From contig JBBQQG010000019.1 in assembly GCA_038216175.1 (NCBI GenBank), positions 1-20,531 on the forward strand: DNA of 20,531 nucleotides, given 5' to 3'. Shown here piece by piece: positions 5,838 to 12,608 of the stretch; the first letter of the stretch is position 1; each line of letters begins with the position of its first letter. The stretch comes from JBBQQG01 sp038216175. Its GTDB lineage: Bacteria > Patescibacteriota > Saccharimonadia > Saccharimonadales > OMJO01. The notes under the pieces are model-generated. The model was not told the origin of the DNA. It saw only the letters and a program-made list of their open reading frames with translations, and made no database searches. The position numbers and the translations under genes were made by a program.

Positions 5838-7681
5838 TAAAACGAACTCTTGTGAACGCGGCCCTTTGATTCGTTTACAATTGTATTTAAAAATTCAGTT
5901 ATGCCGATTGAATCGTGCTTTTCTGTAACCATCATATCTTTACGAATTCTAGGTGTTACCCGGTTTGATTCGATTTCCTTATCTCCCAAAACAACCGTAT
6001 AAGGAATTTTCATTAATTCCGCTTGTCTGATTTTCTTACCGACTGATTCATTAGAGTTATCTACTTCTAAACGTATACCACGTGATTTCGCTTCATTGGC
6101 AAACTTATCAGCGAAATTTACTGTAGATTCTTCCTGATTAAGGGTGATCACTCTGAGTTGTTCGGGTGCCAGCCAAACTGGAAATTTGCCTGCCGTATGT
6201 TCTATATATACGCTAAGGAATCTTTCAATAGATCCTAATAGGGCGCAGTGTATCATTATAGGCTGCGACTTATTGCCACTTTCGTTTATGTACTCGAGAT
6301 TAAACCTTTCAGGCTGCACGAAGTCCAGCTGTACCGTAGCTACCTGATGTTCGCGTCCTATAGCATCGGTTGCCATAAAATCTATCTTAGGACCGTAAAA
6401 TGCTGCTTCACCCTCTTCTTCGAAATAATTTAGTTTGTTGGCAATTACAGCATTCTTTAATTGCTTCTGAGCACTTTGCCATAGTTTCTTATCACCAAGA
6501 TAAGCTTCTGAATCGTCTCTGTACGATAGACGGACCCTTAGACTCATATCAACAGTCTCATAAAGTTCACTAGCTGCCGCTAGTAAATTATTAATCTCTA
6601 CTTCTAACTGATCTTCACGGCAAAAAACATGGCTATCATCTTGAGTAGCAGATCGAACACGATTTAACCCACCAAGTTCTCCTGATTTTTCATCACGGTA
6701 AATAGTTGTTGTCTCTAGATAACGAATCGGAAGATCGCGGTAGCTCCTCTGCTTGCTGGCATATATTCTTGTGTGATGAGGACAATTCATTGGCTTCAAT
6801 ACTAATTCATCGCTAGTTTCTTGGCTTTTTACTAGAAATAACTCATCGCTAAACTTTGCCCAATGCCCAGATATTTCATATAGATCTTTTTTTGTCATAT
6901 GTGGGATCCAGACTTTCTGAAACCCGAATCTTTCACGCAGTTTATTTGAGAATTCGGCCAATTCTTCTCGTAAAATAGTGCCCCTCGGTGTAAACAAAGG
7001 CAAGCCTGAACCAACTAAATCTGAAAAGATAAATAAATCAAGTTCTTGTCCAAGTCTACGGTGATCTCGTGACTTAGCTTCTTCGATCATTTTCAGATAA
7101 TCTTCGAGTTCAGATTTAGTATTAAAAGCAACACCGTAAATTCTCTGCATTTGAGAATTCTTCTCGTTTCCACGCCAGTATGCACCAGAAATTCTTATTA
7201 GCTTAAAAGCCCCTGCTTCCCCAGTATTTTCAATATGCGGGCCTCGGCATAAATCCGTAAAACTTCCGTTTTTATAAAATGAAACGTTTGTAACTTTACT
7301 CTCTTTATCTACGTCTAAGCCTAGTTCTAAAGAATCAAGTTCTTTTGCAGCAGTTGTTCCCTGCCTTTTTAAGTCATTTAGCAGTTCTAGTTTATATGGC
7401 TGATTATTTTCTTTTGCCCAAGTTACTGCTTTTTCAATAGGCATTTCAAATTTCTCAAAATCCTGTTTGGCCTTTATTACCTTATTCATCTCAATTTCCA
7501 ACGTCGCAAAATCTTCTTCAGACATTTTTTTACTGCCCAGATCTATATCATAATAAAAACCATTGTCGACGACGGGACCGACACCAAACTTAGCTTCAGG
7601 CCACTTATGTTGGACAGCAGTGGCTAGTATATGGGCCAAACTGTGTCTCATAGCATATAAATCGTCGGTATTTTTTATCAT
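5837..7681 (-). CDS. thrS: Threonyl-tRNA synthetase lacking the N-terminal TGS domain
   Basis: A 614-aa class II aminoacyl-tRNA synthetase charging tRNA-Thr. The editing domain starts almost at the N-terminus: HSLAH (13-17) and DLCRGPH (143-149, Cys145/His149) form the proofreading site that hydrolyses Ser-tRNA-Thr. The catalytic core follows with KPMNCPHH, TTIYRDEKSGELGGLNRVRS (motif 2) and DDSHVF supplying zinc ligands Cys and His, then MIHCALLGSIERF (third ligand plus motif 3). The anticodon-binding domain ends the protein (KFPVWLAPEQLRV onward). Compared with the usual ~640-aa form, the ~60-residue TGS domain is absent. AAGGAG 5 nt before ATG is a strong ribosome binding site. It is first in the cluster, preceded by a leader with an intrinsic terminator. 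Confidence 0.97.
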   Translation of the reverse strand: MIKNTDDLYAMRHSLAHILATAVQHKWPEAKFGVGPVVDNGFYYDIDLGSKKMSEEDFATLEIEMNKVIKAKQDFEKFEMPIEKAVTWAKENNQPYKLELLNDLKRQGTTAAKELDSLELGLDVDKESKVTNVSFYKNGSFTDLCRGPHIENTGEAGAFKLIRISGAYWRGNEKNSQMQRIYGVAFNTKSELEDYLKMIEEAKSRDHRRLGQELDLFIFSDLVGSGLPLFTPRGTILREELAEFSNKLRERFGFQKVWIPHMTKKDLYEISGHWAKFSDELFLVKSQETSDELVLKPMNCPHHTRIYASKQRSYRDLPIRYLETTTIYRDEKSGELGGLNRVRSATQDDSHVFCREDQLEVEINNLLAAASELYETVDMSLRVRLSYRDDSEAYLGDKKLWQSAQKQLKNAVIANKLNYFEEEGEAAFYGPKIDFMATDAIGREHQVATVQLDFVQPERFNLEYINESGNKSQPIMIHCALLGSIERFLSVYIEHTAGKFPVWLAPEQLRVITLNQEESTVNFADKFANEAKSRGIRLEVDNSNESVGKKIRQAELMKIPYTVVLGDKEIESNRVTPRIRKDMMVTEKHDSIGITEFLNTIVNESKGRVHKSSF

Positions 7682-7686
7682 ACTTT

Positions 7687-7692
7687 CTCCTT
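7687..7692 (-). promoter_or_regulatory. Shine-Dalgarno of thrS
   Basis: AAGGAG with 5 nt to the ATG fixes the thrS start and hence the absence of a TGS domain. It contrasts with the leaderless starts of many isolated genes in this window. A TATTAT hexamer preceded by TG-A lies a few bases further upstream and could be a secondary promoter beyond the leader terminator. Confidence 0.8.
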
Positions 7693-7725
7693 AGCTACAT
7701 AATATCACCCCTGTATGATCTGCCA

Positions 7726-7780
7726 AAATAAAAAGAGAGCGTTTGAATGTTCTCGCAATTACATTCAAACGCGTCTCTTT
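7726..7780 (-). terminator. Strong intrinsic terminator in the thrS leader (possible attenuator)
   Basis: A 19-bp stem (7739-7750 with 7761-7772, then AAAGAGA 7732-7738 with TCTCTTT 7774-7780, one bulged G) with a 10-nt loop and a minus-strand TTTTTATTTT tail. It lies about 45 nt upstream of thrS, between the leader promoter and the coding region, so any transcript from the TATAAT at 7824-7819 must pass it. It could be an attenuator of thrS or the end of a short RNA. Confidence 0.8.
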
Positions 7781-7782
7781 AT

Positions 7783-7811
7783 GAGGTGAAACACCTCGCA
7801 AAATTTCACCT
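7783..7811 (-). promoter_or_regulatory. Two mutually exclusive hairpins in the thrS leader
   Basis: AGGTGAAA and TTTCACCT (7804-7811 and 7784-7791) can form an 8-bp hairpin, but the latter segment can instead form the compact GAGGTG-TTT-CACCTC hairpin (7797-7792 with 7788-7783). The two folds share bases, as in attenuators, directly ahead of the terminator. No T-box consensus (TGGNACCGCG) is present, so the signal sensed, if any, is unknown. Confidence 0.45.
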
Positions 7812-7818
7812 AAGCCTT

Positions 7819-7824
7819 ATTATA
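7819..7824 (-). promoter_or_regulatory. -10 element of the thrS leader transcript
   Basis: Perfect TATAAT on the minus strand; transcription would start near 7812, right at the first leader hairpin. The expected -35 position falls inside the inverted repeat 7829-7850, so an activator or repressor may act there. Confidence 0.55.
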
Positions 7825-7828
7825 CTCA

Positions 7829-7888
7829 TACTAGCAGTATCATGCTAGTACTTTTGTATTGTATTAATTACATCTCTTTAATTAATAC
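7829..7888. repeat. Two inverted repeats between thrS leader and tRNA-Val
   Basis: TACTAGCA (7829-7836) and TGCTAGTA (7843-7850) form perfect 8-bp arms over 6 nt, overlapping the -35 zone of the thrS leader promoter. GTATTAATT (7861-7869) and AATTAATAC (7880-7888) form perfect 9-bp arms over 10 nt. Either could be an operator or an RNA hairpin. The rest of 7889-7966 has no visible feature apart from AT-rich sequence before the tRNA. Confidence 0.5.
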
Positions 7889-7966
7889 CGTAATTATTGC
7901 TATTCTTAATACTATGATGTACCTTTATTAGCTGTTAAGCAGTCTGAATTATCTAAAATTTATCAT

Positions 7967-8043
7967 GGGCGATTAGCTCATTTGGCTAGAGCGCCTGATT
8001 GACGTTCAGGAGGTGACAAGTTCGAATCTTGTATCGCCCACCA
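7967..8043 (+). tRNA. tRNA-Val (GAC anticodon)
   Basis: A full cloverleaf: acceptor GGGCGAT/ATCGCCC, D-stem GCTC/GAGC, anticodon stem CCTGA/TCAGG with loop TTGACGT, T-arm ACAAG-TTCGAAT-CTTGT, discriminator A and encoded CCA. Confidence 0.97.
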
Positions 8044-8091
8044 TGATTAGCTACAACTTAGTATAATGGTTATTCTTATCTGTTAAGCGTA

Positions 8092-8120
8092 TTGACTTTA
8101 TATTTATGACGTGTTAGCAT
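8092..8120 (+). promoter_or_regulatory. Promoter of the small 38-codon gene
   Basis: TTGACT (8092-8097), 17-nt spacer, TAGCAT (8115-8120) preceded by TG-T (extended -10). Start of transcription is expected near 8127, just before a GGGAGG ribosome binding site. Confidence 0.7.
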
Positions 8121-8149
8121 AACCTAGTTAATCGGGAGGCACTCATAAT

Positions 8150-8266
8150 TTGAGTACCACACATAGCTCGCTAGAGGGCTTTAAACTTTTCTATGAAGAG
8201 TTAAGCAATTCTGCGAAAAATATTAGTCGGTTACGACGTTCTAGAACGCCTATTACTTCAAAATAG
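8150..8266 (+). CDS. Small basic protein, 38 aa, TTG start, unknown function
   Basis: A short frame with the full set of expression signals: promoter TTGACT-17-TAGCAT, GGGAGG (8134-8139) 10 nt before a TTG start, TAG stop at 8264-8266 and a strong terminator at 8282-8314. The peptide begins STTHSSLEGFKLFYEEL (after the initiator) and ends with a basic tail, ISRLRRSRTPITSK, which suggests RNA or ribosome contact. No family is recognised. It stands as a monocistronic unit between tRNA-Val and nrdR. Alternatively the unit encodes a non-coding RNA, but the well-placed ribosome binding site and the amphipathic-then-basic composition favour a peptide. Confidence 0.6.
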   Translation: MSTTHSSLEGFKLFYEELSNSAKNISRLRRSRTPITSK

Positions 8267-8281
8267 TATAAGCACCTAGAC

Positions 8282-8314
8282 AAAGCCCCAAACTCAATCT
8301 TGGGGCTTTTGTTT
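8282..8314 (+). terminator. Intrinsic terminator after the small gene
   Basis: AAAGCCCCAA (8282-8291) pairs with TTGGGGCTTT (8300-8309), perfect 10-bp stem, 8-nt loop, then TGTTTT on the plus strand. Confidence 0.93.
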
Positions 8315-8375
8315 TCCCCAATTATTTCACATTTATCCACTTGGTAAATTAATAGCGTTATGTCAACATATTGTC

Positions 8376-8777
8376 ATGGTATGTTTATATTGTTCTTCGG
8401 TGACTCAAGTAACAAATTCTCGGTCAAGAAATAGTGGTCACAAGGTGTGGCGTAGGCGTAAATGTACAAATTGCCAATCTGTATTTACTACTACCGAATC
8501 AGTTGATGAAGAAGTAGCTCTTATCGTAGAATGCAATGACCAATATAACGCGTTTTTACGCGATAAATTACTGCTAAGTGTGTACGAGAGCATTAAACAC
8601 AGAAAAACCGCTATAACGGACGCTGCGGCCTTAACAGATACGATAATGATAAAACTATTTCCTCAGTTCTTGAATGGCAAAATCAGTGTACTTAAAATTA
8701 AAGAAACCGTGATGCAGACTTTGGAAAAATTTGACGAGGCTTCGTACTGGCATTACCAAGCATTTCACAAAAAGTAA
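8376..8777 (+). CDS. nrdR: NrdR-like transcriptional repressor (zinc ribbon plus ATP-cone)
   Basis: A 133-aa protein of the NrdR family, which represses ribonucleotide reductase genes in response to (d)ATP by binding NrdR boxes. The N-terminal zinc ribbon has Cys3, Cys6, Cys30 and Cys33 (CLYC ... CTNC) with the RRRKCTNCQSVFTT signature of the family, and residues about 46-133 correspond to the ATP-cone. It is shorter than the usual ~150 aa, and the ending YWHYQAFHKK differs from the family's more common RYASVYR-type end. ATG at 8376 places Cys3 as in relatives. No Shine-Dalgarno is visible. It converges with the GT2 gene, 9 nt between ends. No ribonucleotide reductase gene is in the window. 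Confidence 0.9.
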   Translation: MVCLYCSSVTQVTNSRSRNSGHKVWRRRKCTNCQSVFTTTESVDEEVALIVECNDQYNAFLRDKLLLSVYESIKHRKTAITDAAALTDTIMIKLFPQFLNGKISVLKIKETVMQTLEKFDEASYWHYQAFHKK

Positions 8778-8786
8778 TATCAGTAT

Positions 8787-10397
8787 TTAAAGACGTTTCT
8801 TTTTATCTTCGGTAACAAATGCTTTATCTGTAACATCAAATTCGCCTAAGTACTTGCCAAACATTAATCGAGTCTGCGAATTTATTGCTGAAAAAGAACT
8901 ATATACAATAGTAGTTACCGGTAGATAAACCCACTGAAGGATCATAAAAATACTTCTGTGAGCCTTATAACGCTTTGGTTTAGGCGGAAGTGTCTTAAGG
9001 CTAAAGAATAGCGTTACAGATATACCAATTAGTGCAACTGTTTGAACACGGCTAGCGATAGTAGGTAACTGGTTAGCAGCAAAATCTTTCGGATTTAATA
9101 ATAGAGGAATAAATGCAGAAAAAGCCAAAATTAACGGCGCTGTTGCCCAACTAATATGGCCTTCGAGTAATCTAAAAAATTTAAAAGTCACATCTAGCTT
9201 CGATGCTTTATTTTTTCTGAAATAGCCCATTTCTGCAACGTATGCAATATCCGACGCCCCCCATGCCCACCGGCGAAGTTGGATAAATTGTGCTTTTAAC
9301 GTTTTCATAAGTGTATTAGATAAAACTGCATCCTGATATATCGGTAGGAATATAGGATATACCTCGTGTTTGCCGTCATACCTAAAATAAGTCCGCCAAA
9401 ACTGATGCCCGTCTTCTACTACGGTTCTAACGCTCCAAAAATCAGTATCGATAAGTGTCTGCATATTTTGAGCATGAGCTGAAAAATTACGCAAAGTATG
9501 GGTTCTTAAGCCTTGAACTACCATCCAAAACGAATTACCGGTTGCTATTACTCGCATAGGTGCAGGAGCATCCCAAATATTATTAGTAAACATCGGGATT
9601 GGCTGAAGAGATACTGTAATTGGATCAGGTGTTACAGCATAAAGATAAGCAGCGGCACTAAGATATTTGGAATGAGGTCGATTGTCTGAATCGAGAGTGG
9701 TAACGACGACATTTAATGGATTAATATCCTCTTTTTCGAGATATTTTTTGAGTTCCCTCCCAGCAAACGTAATGTTGCCTCCTTTACCTCTTACTTCACC
9801 TGGAATATCATTTGGATGTCCGACAGCAATCGCATACATAAAATTAGATCGATATTCTTCGATCAGCTGTTTAGCCTGAACAGCAACATGTTCACCGCCC
9901 CGCTCCTCATATGCTAATACTAAAATGACTCTTTTCATCGGAAAGTCGGAATCAAGAACGGCCTTAATCGTTGGTTCTAATATCTCGCGGCTTTCGTTAT
10001 AGGTAGCAATAATAACAGCATTAATAATATTGCTAGCTTTTATGGGTGTCGGATTAACCTTTAATCTGTCAATGTTGTCGGCATGCCATTTTGGAACAAC
10101 TTCGCTATTTGCTTTTATATCTAACGACTCTAAATCTTCGAACATTCGTTGCCATGGCAGTTTCTTATGTTGTTGAAGTGTACGATAACCTTGTAGTGCT
10201 CGAATATCTAAGCCTAGTGCTTTGGCAAACCAAAGCATCATATAGCCGATTATAAATATTATTGTAAGCCTTGGGTTTATCAGGCTTAGGACAAAAGGTA
10301 ATACTAAAACACTCCAGCTTAACAAGCCAGGTAATATCTCGAAAAATCGGTATCTTTTTCCCCTGTCTTTAACATAAGGAATTTCAATTTGATTCAT
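8787..10397 (-). CDS. Membrane-bound family 2 glycosyltransferase (cellulose/hyaluronan-synthase-like)
   Basis: A 536-aa processive-type GT2 enzyme that would polymerise or transfer a sugar from a nucleotide sugar across the membrane. Two N-terminal membrane segments (about 22-58) precede the cytoplasmic GT-A domain: IIATYNESREILEPTI (129-144), GKGGN (204-208), the DxD motif as TLDSDNRPH (234-242), the acceptor-side VVEDGHQFW (326-334, Glu-Asp) and the QxxRW motif QLRRWAWG (373-380). Three or four membrane segments follow (about 415-435, 452-468, 483-503). The QxxRW motif and C-terminal membrane helices are the signature of cellulose-synthase-like enzymes. The product cannot be deduced; a surface polysaccharide is likely. 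The 119-aa membrane protein is encoded 4 nt upstream and is probably cotranscribed. Confidence 0.92.
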   Translation of the reverse strand: MNQIEIPYVKDRGKRYRFFEILPGLLSWSVLVLPFVLSLINPRLTIIFIIGYMMLWFAKALGLDIRALQGYRTLQQHKKLPWQRMFEDLESLDIKANSEVVPKWHADNIDRLKVNPTPIKASNIINAVIIATYNESREILEPTIKAVLDSDFPMKRVILVLAYEERGGEHVAVQAKQLIEEYRSNFMYAIAVGHPNDIPGEVRGKGGNITFAGRELKKYLEKEDINPLNVVVTTLDSDNRPHSKYLSAAAYLYAVTPDPITVSLQPIPMFTNNIWDAPAPMRVIATGNSFWMVVQGLRTHTLRNFSAHAQNMQTLIDTDFWSVRTVVEDGHQFWRTYFRYDGKHEVYPIFLPIYQDAVLSNTLMKTLKAQFIQLRRWAWGASDIAYVAEMGYFRKNKASKLDVTFKFFRLLEGHISWATAPLILAFSAFIPLLLNPKDFAANQLPTIASRVQTVALIGISVTLFFSLKTLPPKPKRYKAHRSIFMILQWVYLPVTTIVYSSFSAINSQTRLMFGKYLGEFDVTDKAFVTEDKKKRL

Positions 10398-10401
10398 AAT
10401 T

Positions 10402-10761
10402 TTAACGATTATTGAATAATAAAGCGTTACTTACTACTAATACTAAAATTATTAATAGCGTTGCCATAGTAAGTACTACAACTGAGTAAAGCCTCCTGAC
10501 ATGATATATGCGAATACTTAGAATAGTATTAAAAACTAAAGTAAATAAGGCAAAAAGTATGAAGCTTATAAAAGTAGTTACGTTACCAGATTTAAATGCG
10601 CTAAGGCCTAAATTTGCCCTATATTGAACTATATATCCGTTACTGTGACCATTATTCAAATTTAACCCAATTAGTACGCTTCCCAGTATTGCTAAGAATG
10701 TATTTACACTTAACAAAAGAAGTATTAGCCGATCATGAAAATATTTTTTTGGAACTGTCAT
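10402..10761 (-). CDS. Small three-helix membrane protein next to the glycosyltransferase
   Basis: A 119-aa protein of unknown family with three strongly hydrophobic segments (about 11-34, 59-82 and 92-115), a short basic N-terminus (VPKKYFHDR) and a basic turn (IRIYHVRRLY) between helices 2 and 3. It starts the operon that continues after 4 nt into the GT2 gene, so it may assist that enzyme as a membrane partner; this is inferred only from position. A TATACT hexamer (10787-10782) lies about 20 nt before the ATG, giving a short untranslated leader; no Shine-Dalgarno is evident. Confidence 0.75.
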   Translation of the reverse strand: MTVPKKYFHDRLILLLLSVNTFLAILGSVLIGLNLNNGHSNGYIVQYRANLGLSAFKSGNVTTFISFILFALFTLVFNTILSIRIYHVRRLYSVVVLTMATLLIILVLVVSNALLFNNR

Positions 10762-10804
10762 AATTTAACTGTCTGGTAAATAGTATACCGTACTAAGCTT
10801 AGCC

Positions 10805-10878
10805 TGGTGCGGGATACGAGAATCAAACTCGTGCCTCTTGCTTGGGAAGCAAGCGTACTATCATTATACTAATCCCGC
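10805..10878 (-). tRNA. tRNA-Gly (CCC anticodon)
   Basis: Acceptor GCGGGAT/ATCCCGC, anticodon stem CTTGC/GCAAG with loop TTCCCAA, T-arm ACGAG-TTTGATT-CTCGT, discriminator A and encoded CCA at 10807-10805. Confidence 0.96.
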
Positions 10879-10880
10879 TC

Positions 10881-10957
10881 TGGAGCCACCTCGGGGATTC
10901 GAACCCCGGACCCCCGCTTTACGAAAGCGATGCTCTAGCCAACTGAGCTAAGGTGGC
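10881..10957 (-). tRNA. tRNA-Thr (CGT anticodon)
   Basis: Acceptor GCCACCT/AGGTGGC, D-stem GCTC/GAGC, anticodon loop TTCGTAA, T-arm CGGGG-TTCGAAT-CCCCG, discriminator T and encoded CCA. It lies 2 nt upstream of tRNA-Gly on the same strand, so the two are cotranscribed. Confidence 0.96.
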
Positions 10958-10995
10958 AAACCGTAAATAACAGAGGCAATTATAGCAGGTTTGGT

Positions 10996-11024
10996 TTGCA
11001 ATTTTAGGGGTAAATTGTTATCAT
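10996..11024 (+). promoter_or_regulatory. Promoter of tRNA-Asp
   Basis: TTGCAA, 17-nt spacer, TATCAT preceded by TG-T (extended -10), ending 22 nt before the mature tRNA 5' end. Confidence 0.6.
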
Positions 11025-11046
11025 CACATCTGTCATTTACCTTCAT

Positions 11047-11122
11047 GGGCTCGTAGTGAAGTGGTTATCACGCCTCCCTGTCACGGAGGAGATCGCCGGT
11101 TCAAATCCGGTCGAGCCCGCCA
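11047..11122 (+). tRNA. tRNA-Asp (GTC anticodon)
   Basis: Acceptor GGGCTCG/CGAGCCC, D-stem GTGA/TCAC, anticodon stem CCTCC/GGAGG with loop CTGTCAC, T-arm with loop TTCAAAT, discriminator G and encoded CCA. Its 3' end (GTTC, AAATCCG, CCCGCCAA blocks) resembles the four repeats that punctuate the island immediately downstream, so it may be the integration anchor. Confidence 0.97.
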
Positions 11123-11169
11123 AGAAATTTATAGTTTTAAGTAATGTCTGATTGTTGTAAGCTGATTCT

Positions 11170-11457
11170 ATGAGTGAAGATCTACGATCGGATTACGCGT
11201 ATCTGGAAGCAATTAAGACAAGTCATGCTAATGAAGCAGCTAGAGATAGAGCTTATGCGAGGCTGACGAATGCTGGCAACTTTCTAACTCGCACAATTGC
11301 ATCTAAAATAGCCACCCATAAAGACCATGTATTTTATGATAGTGAGGAGCATGTAGGACTAATCGAAGAGCTACGAACCCTTGATGGTATACATATCTTA
11401 CCTGCTACGGCTCAAAGACCAGCTACTGAATTACATCCAGAATTGTTTGATACCTAG
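11170..11457 (+). CDS. Unknown 95-aa protein, first gene after tRNA-Asp
   Basis: An Ala/Glu/Arg-rich, probably mostly helical soluble protein (residues 8-48 look amphipathic: AYLEAIKTSHANEAARDRA then YARLTNAGNFLTRTIASKI) with no recognised domain, signal peptide or membrane segment. No Shine-Dalgarno precedes the ATG. It is the first gene of the island between tRNA-Asp and repeat copy A. Its position suggests acquired cargo; its function is unknown. It is not a recognisable antitoxin, though its size and setting would allow it. Confidence 0.65.
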   Translation: MSEDLRSDYAYLEAIKTSHANEAARDRAYARLTNAGNFLTRTIASKIATHKDHVFYDSEEHVGLIEELRTLDGIHILPATAQRPATELHPELFDT

Positions 11458-11495
11458 AATGTATTTCTAAATCTGGTGACTATTTGGCTACAAGT

Positions 11496-11525
11496 GTTCG
11501 GAAATCCGTCTCTATACCCCGCCAA
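11496..11525 (+). repeat. Island repeat copy A (30 bp)
   Basis: It starts GTTCGGAAATCCG and ends CCCCGCCAA. It matches copy B at 27 of 30 positions and shares the blocks GTTC, AAATCCG and CCCGCCAA with the tRNA-Asp 3' end. It lies 39 nt after the 95-aa gene and upstream of the RelB/YafQ promoter. Confidence 0.85.
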
Positions 11526-11541
11526 ATAAGGCAGTGTATTG

Positions 11542-11577
11542 TTGACAATATTATACCGTAGTGTATACTTTGGTATA
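11542..11577 (+). promoter_or_regulatory. Promoter and candidate operator of the RelB/YafQ module
   Basis: Consensus TTGACA (11542-11547), 16-nt spacer, TATACT (11564-11569), then 7 nt to the ATG, implying a leaderless transcript. TATACC (11552-11557) and GGTATA (11572-11577) form an interrupted palindrome spanning the -10. The second module has the same half-sites closer together, which suggests autoregulation by RelB-type antitoxins. Confidence 0.75.
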
Positions 11578-11864
11578 TGAATACATTAGATAAAACCATT
11601 ATCAACGTAAAGTTGAGTAAAGCCCTTAAGCAGGATGCACAGGCATTGGCTGACGAAATTGGTGTACCACTCAGCACGGTCGTTATTGCTAATCTAAAAG
11701 AATTTGTACGGAGTCGCTCTCTTACTGTATCGGCATTGCCACGTCTAAGGCCTGAGATCGAGAAAGAACTGAGAGAAGCAATCGGTGACTACCAAGCTGG
11801 AAGAAATATCTCACCTACCTTCCATAGTGCTAAGACGGTTACAGATCACTTGAATTCTCTATGA
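11577..11864 (+). CDS. RelB/DinJ-family antitoxin
   Basis: A 95-aa antitoxin of the type II RelB/DinJ family. The N-terminal ribbon-helix-helix reads IINVKLSKALKQDAQALADE, then IGVPLSTVVIANLKEFV (residues about 8-44), which dimerises and binds the operator. The C-terminal half is the acidic, flexible toxin-neutralising tail (RPEIEKELREAIGDYQAGRN). The leaderless start is set by the promoter 7 nt upstream. Its TGA overlaps the toxin ATG (ATGA, 11861-11864), the usual coupling in these modules. Its N-terminus (MNTL) and start-site context match those of the second RelB-like gene at 13180. Confidence 0.88.
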   Translation: MNTLDKTIINVKLSKALKQDAQALADEIGVPLSTVVIANLKEFVRSRSLTVSALPRLRPEIEKELREAIGDYQAGRNISPTFHSAKTVTDHLNSL

Positions 11865-12121
11865 ATGTTGTTTTTCATCGACGCTTCGATAAAATGGCCG
11901 CAAAACTCACGCCCAAGCTGAAGCAAAAGATGGTAGAACGAATTACCCTCTTCACGAACGACCCCCTAGATAGTCAACTTCGCAATCACGCAATTTATAC
12001 ACCCTACAAAGGTAGTTATAATATTGATATTACGGGGAATGTTCGAGCGGTTTACGAGCTCGTGGACGATGAGACTGCTCTATTCACCCATATTGGTACT
12101 CACAGCCAGCTGTACAGATAG
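11861..12121 (+). CDS. YafQ/RelE-family mRNA interferase toxin
   Basis: An 86-aa toxin of the RelE/ParE superfamily, most like YafQ, which cleaves mRNA on the translating ribosome. The family pattern is visible: FHRRFDKMAAKLTPKLKQKM (basic helix pair, 5-24), ITLFTNDPLDSQLRNHAI (28-45), YKGSYNIDITGNVRAVYEL (49-67) and the C-terminal THIGTHSQLYR (76-86) with a His-x-x-Leu-Tyr end as in YafQ. No frameshift is present, so the module appears functional. Island repeat copy B begins at the last base of its stop codon region. Target codon specificity cannot be read from sequence. Confidence 0.88.
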   Translation: MNVVFHRRFDKMAAKLTPKLKQKMVERITLFTNDPLDSQLRNHAIYTPYKGSYNIDITGNVRAVYELVDDETALFTHIGTHSQLYR

Positions 12122-12150
12122 TTCGGAAATCCGACTCTATGCTCCGCCAA
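12121..12150 (+). repeat. Island repeat copy B (30 bp)
   Basis: It starts GTTCGGAAATCCG and ends CTCCGCCAA; 27 of 30 positions match copy A. Its first base is the last base of the toxin stop codon, so the repeat directly abuts the coding sequence. Confidence 0.85.
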
Positions 12151-12161
12151 GCATAACCGTT

Positions 12162-12539
12162 TTAGTTACCATATAATTCTTCGTAATTTTCAGGGACATT
12201 TGGGATAAAAGTAGGGACATCTCGTAACACGTCTGGCGTAGTCAGCCAAAATTCTCTATCATCTGACGGAATAACTAAACCATTGGGCTCAAGCAATATA
12301 TCTTCGTCCCAAGCACCATTTATCTTATAAATTACCCATGAATAGAATTGACCTTCGTCTACAATAGAGGTCAAACGAATTGCGAACGTGTCGGAATCCA
12401 TTTGACGTACTTCGTGATTCAAAAAAGAACTAAATCTTGAGTATTGTTCAGATCCCAAAATCTCTTCAAATCTCCCATTATGGAGTGCATCAAGATTTTC
12501 AGGGCTTCCGGAAACTTCAGGTGACATACTTAATATCAT
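12162..12539 (-). CDS. Unknown 125-aa acidic protein
   Basis: A soluble acidic protein with no recognised domain. Aromatic-rich stretches (SRFSSFLNHEV, FYSWVIYKINGAWDE) suggest an alpha/beta fold, and the C-terminus is Pro/Glu-rich (FIPNVPENYEELYGN). GAGG 7 nt before the ATG at 12539 is a plausible ribosome binding site; ATG four codons in is an alternative. It is divergent from the NUDIX gene and lies between repeat copies B and C, so the pair behaves as one cassette-like unit. The only clue to its role is its position among toxin-antitoxin modules; an immunity or small-effector role is possible but unproven. Confidence 0.6.
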   Translation of the reverse strand: MILSMSPEVSGSPENLDALHNGRFEEILGSEQYSRFSSFLNHEVRQMDSDTFAIRLTSIVDEGQFYSWVIYKINGAWDEDILLEPNGLVIPSDDREFWLTTPDVLRDVPTFIPNVPENYEELYGN

Positions 12540-12593
12540 TTGGCAGCCTCAAATTAAATGCAAGCAGAAGTACTTTTTTAAAACCCCCCTTTC

Positions 12594-12607
12594 ACTTAAT
12601 ATTAAGT
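12594..12607. promoter_or_regulatory. Perfect 14-bp palindrome over the NUDIX promoter
   Basis: ACTTAATATTAAGT is fully symmetrical and contains the probable -10 TAATAT (12597-12602), 6 nt before ATG 12609. A symmetric operator in the divergent intergenic region would let a dimeric repressor silence the NUDIX gene. No regulator gene is obvious in the unit other than perhaps the divergent 125-aa gene. Confidence 0.5.
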
Positions 12608-12608
12608 A

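Noticed and set aside
7726..7824. T-box riboswitch controlling thrS
   Set aside because: The leader has AGGTGAAATTTTGCG where a T-box would read AGGGTGGNACCGCG; no specifier loop could be identified.
11496..11525. Repeat as a true tRNA or tmRNA 3' end
   Set aside because: The blocks resemble a T-arm and CCA end, but no 5-bp T-stem with 7-nt loop forms and there is no matching 5' half upstream.
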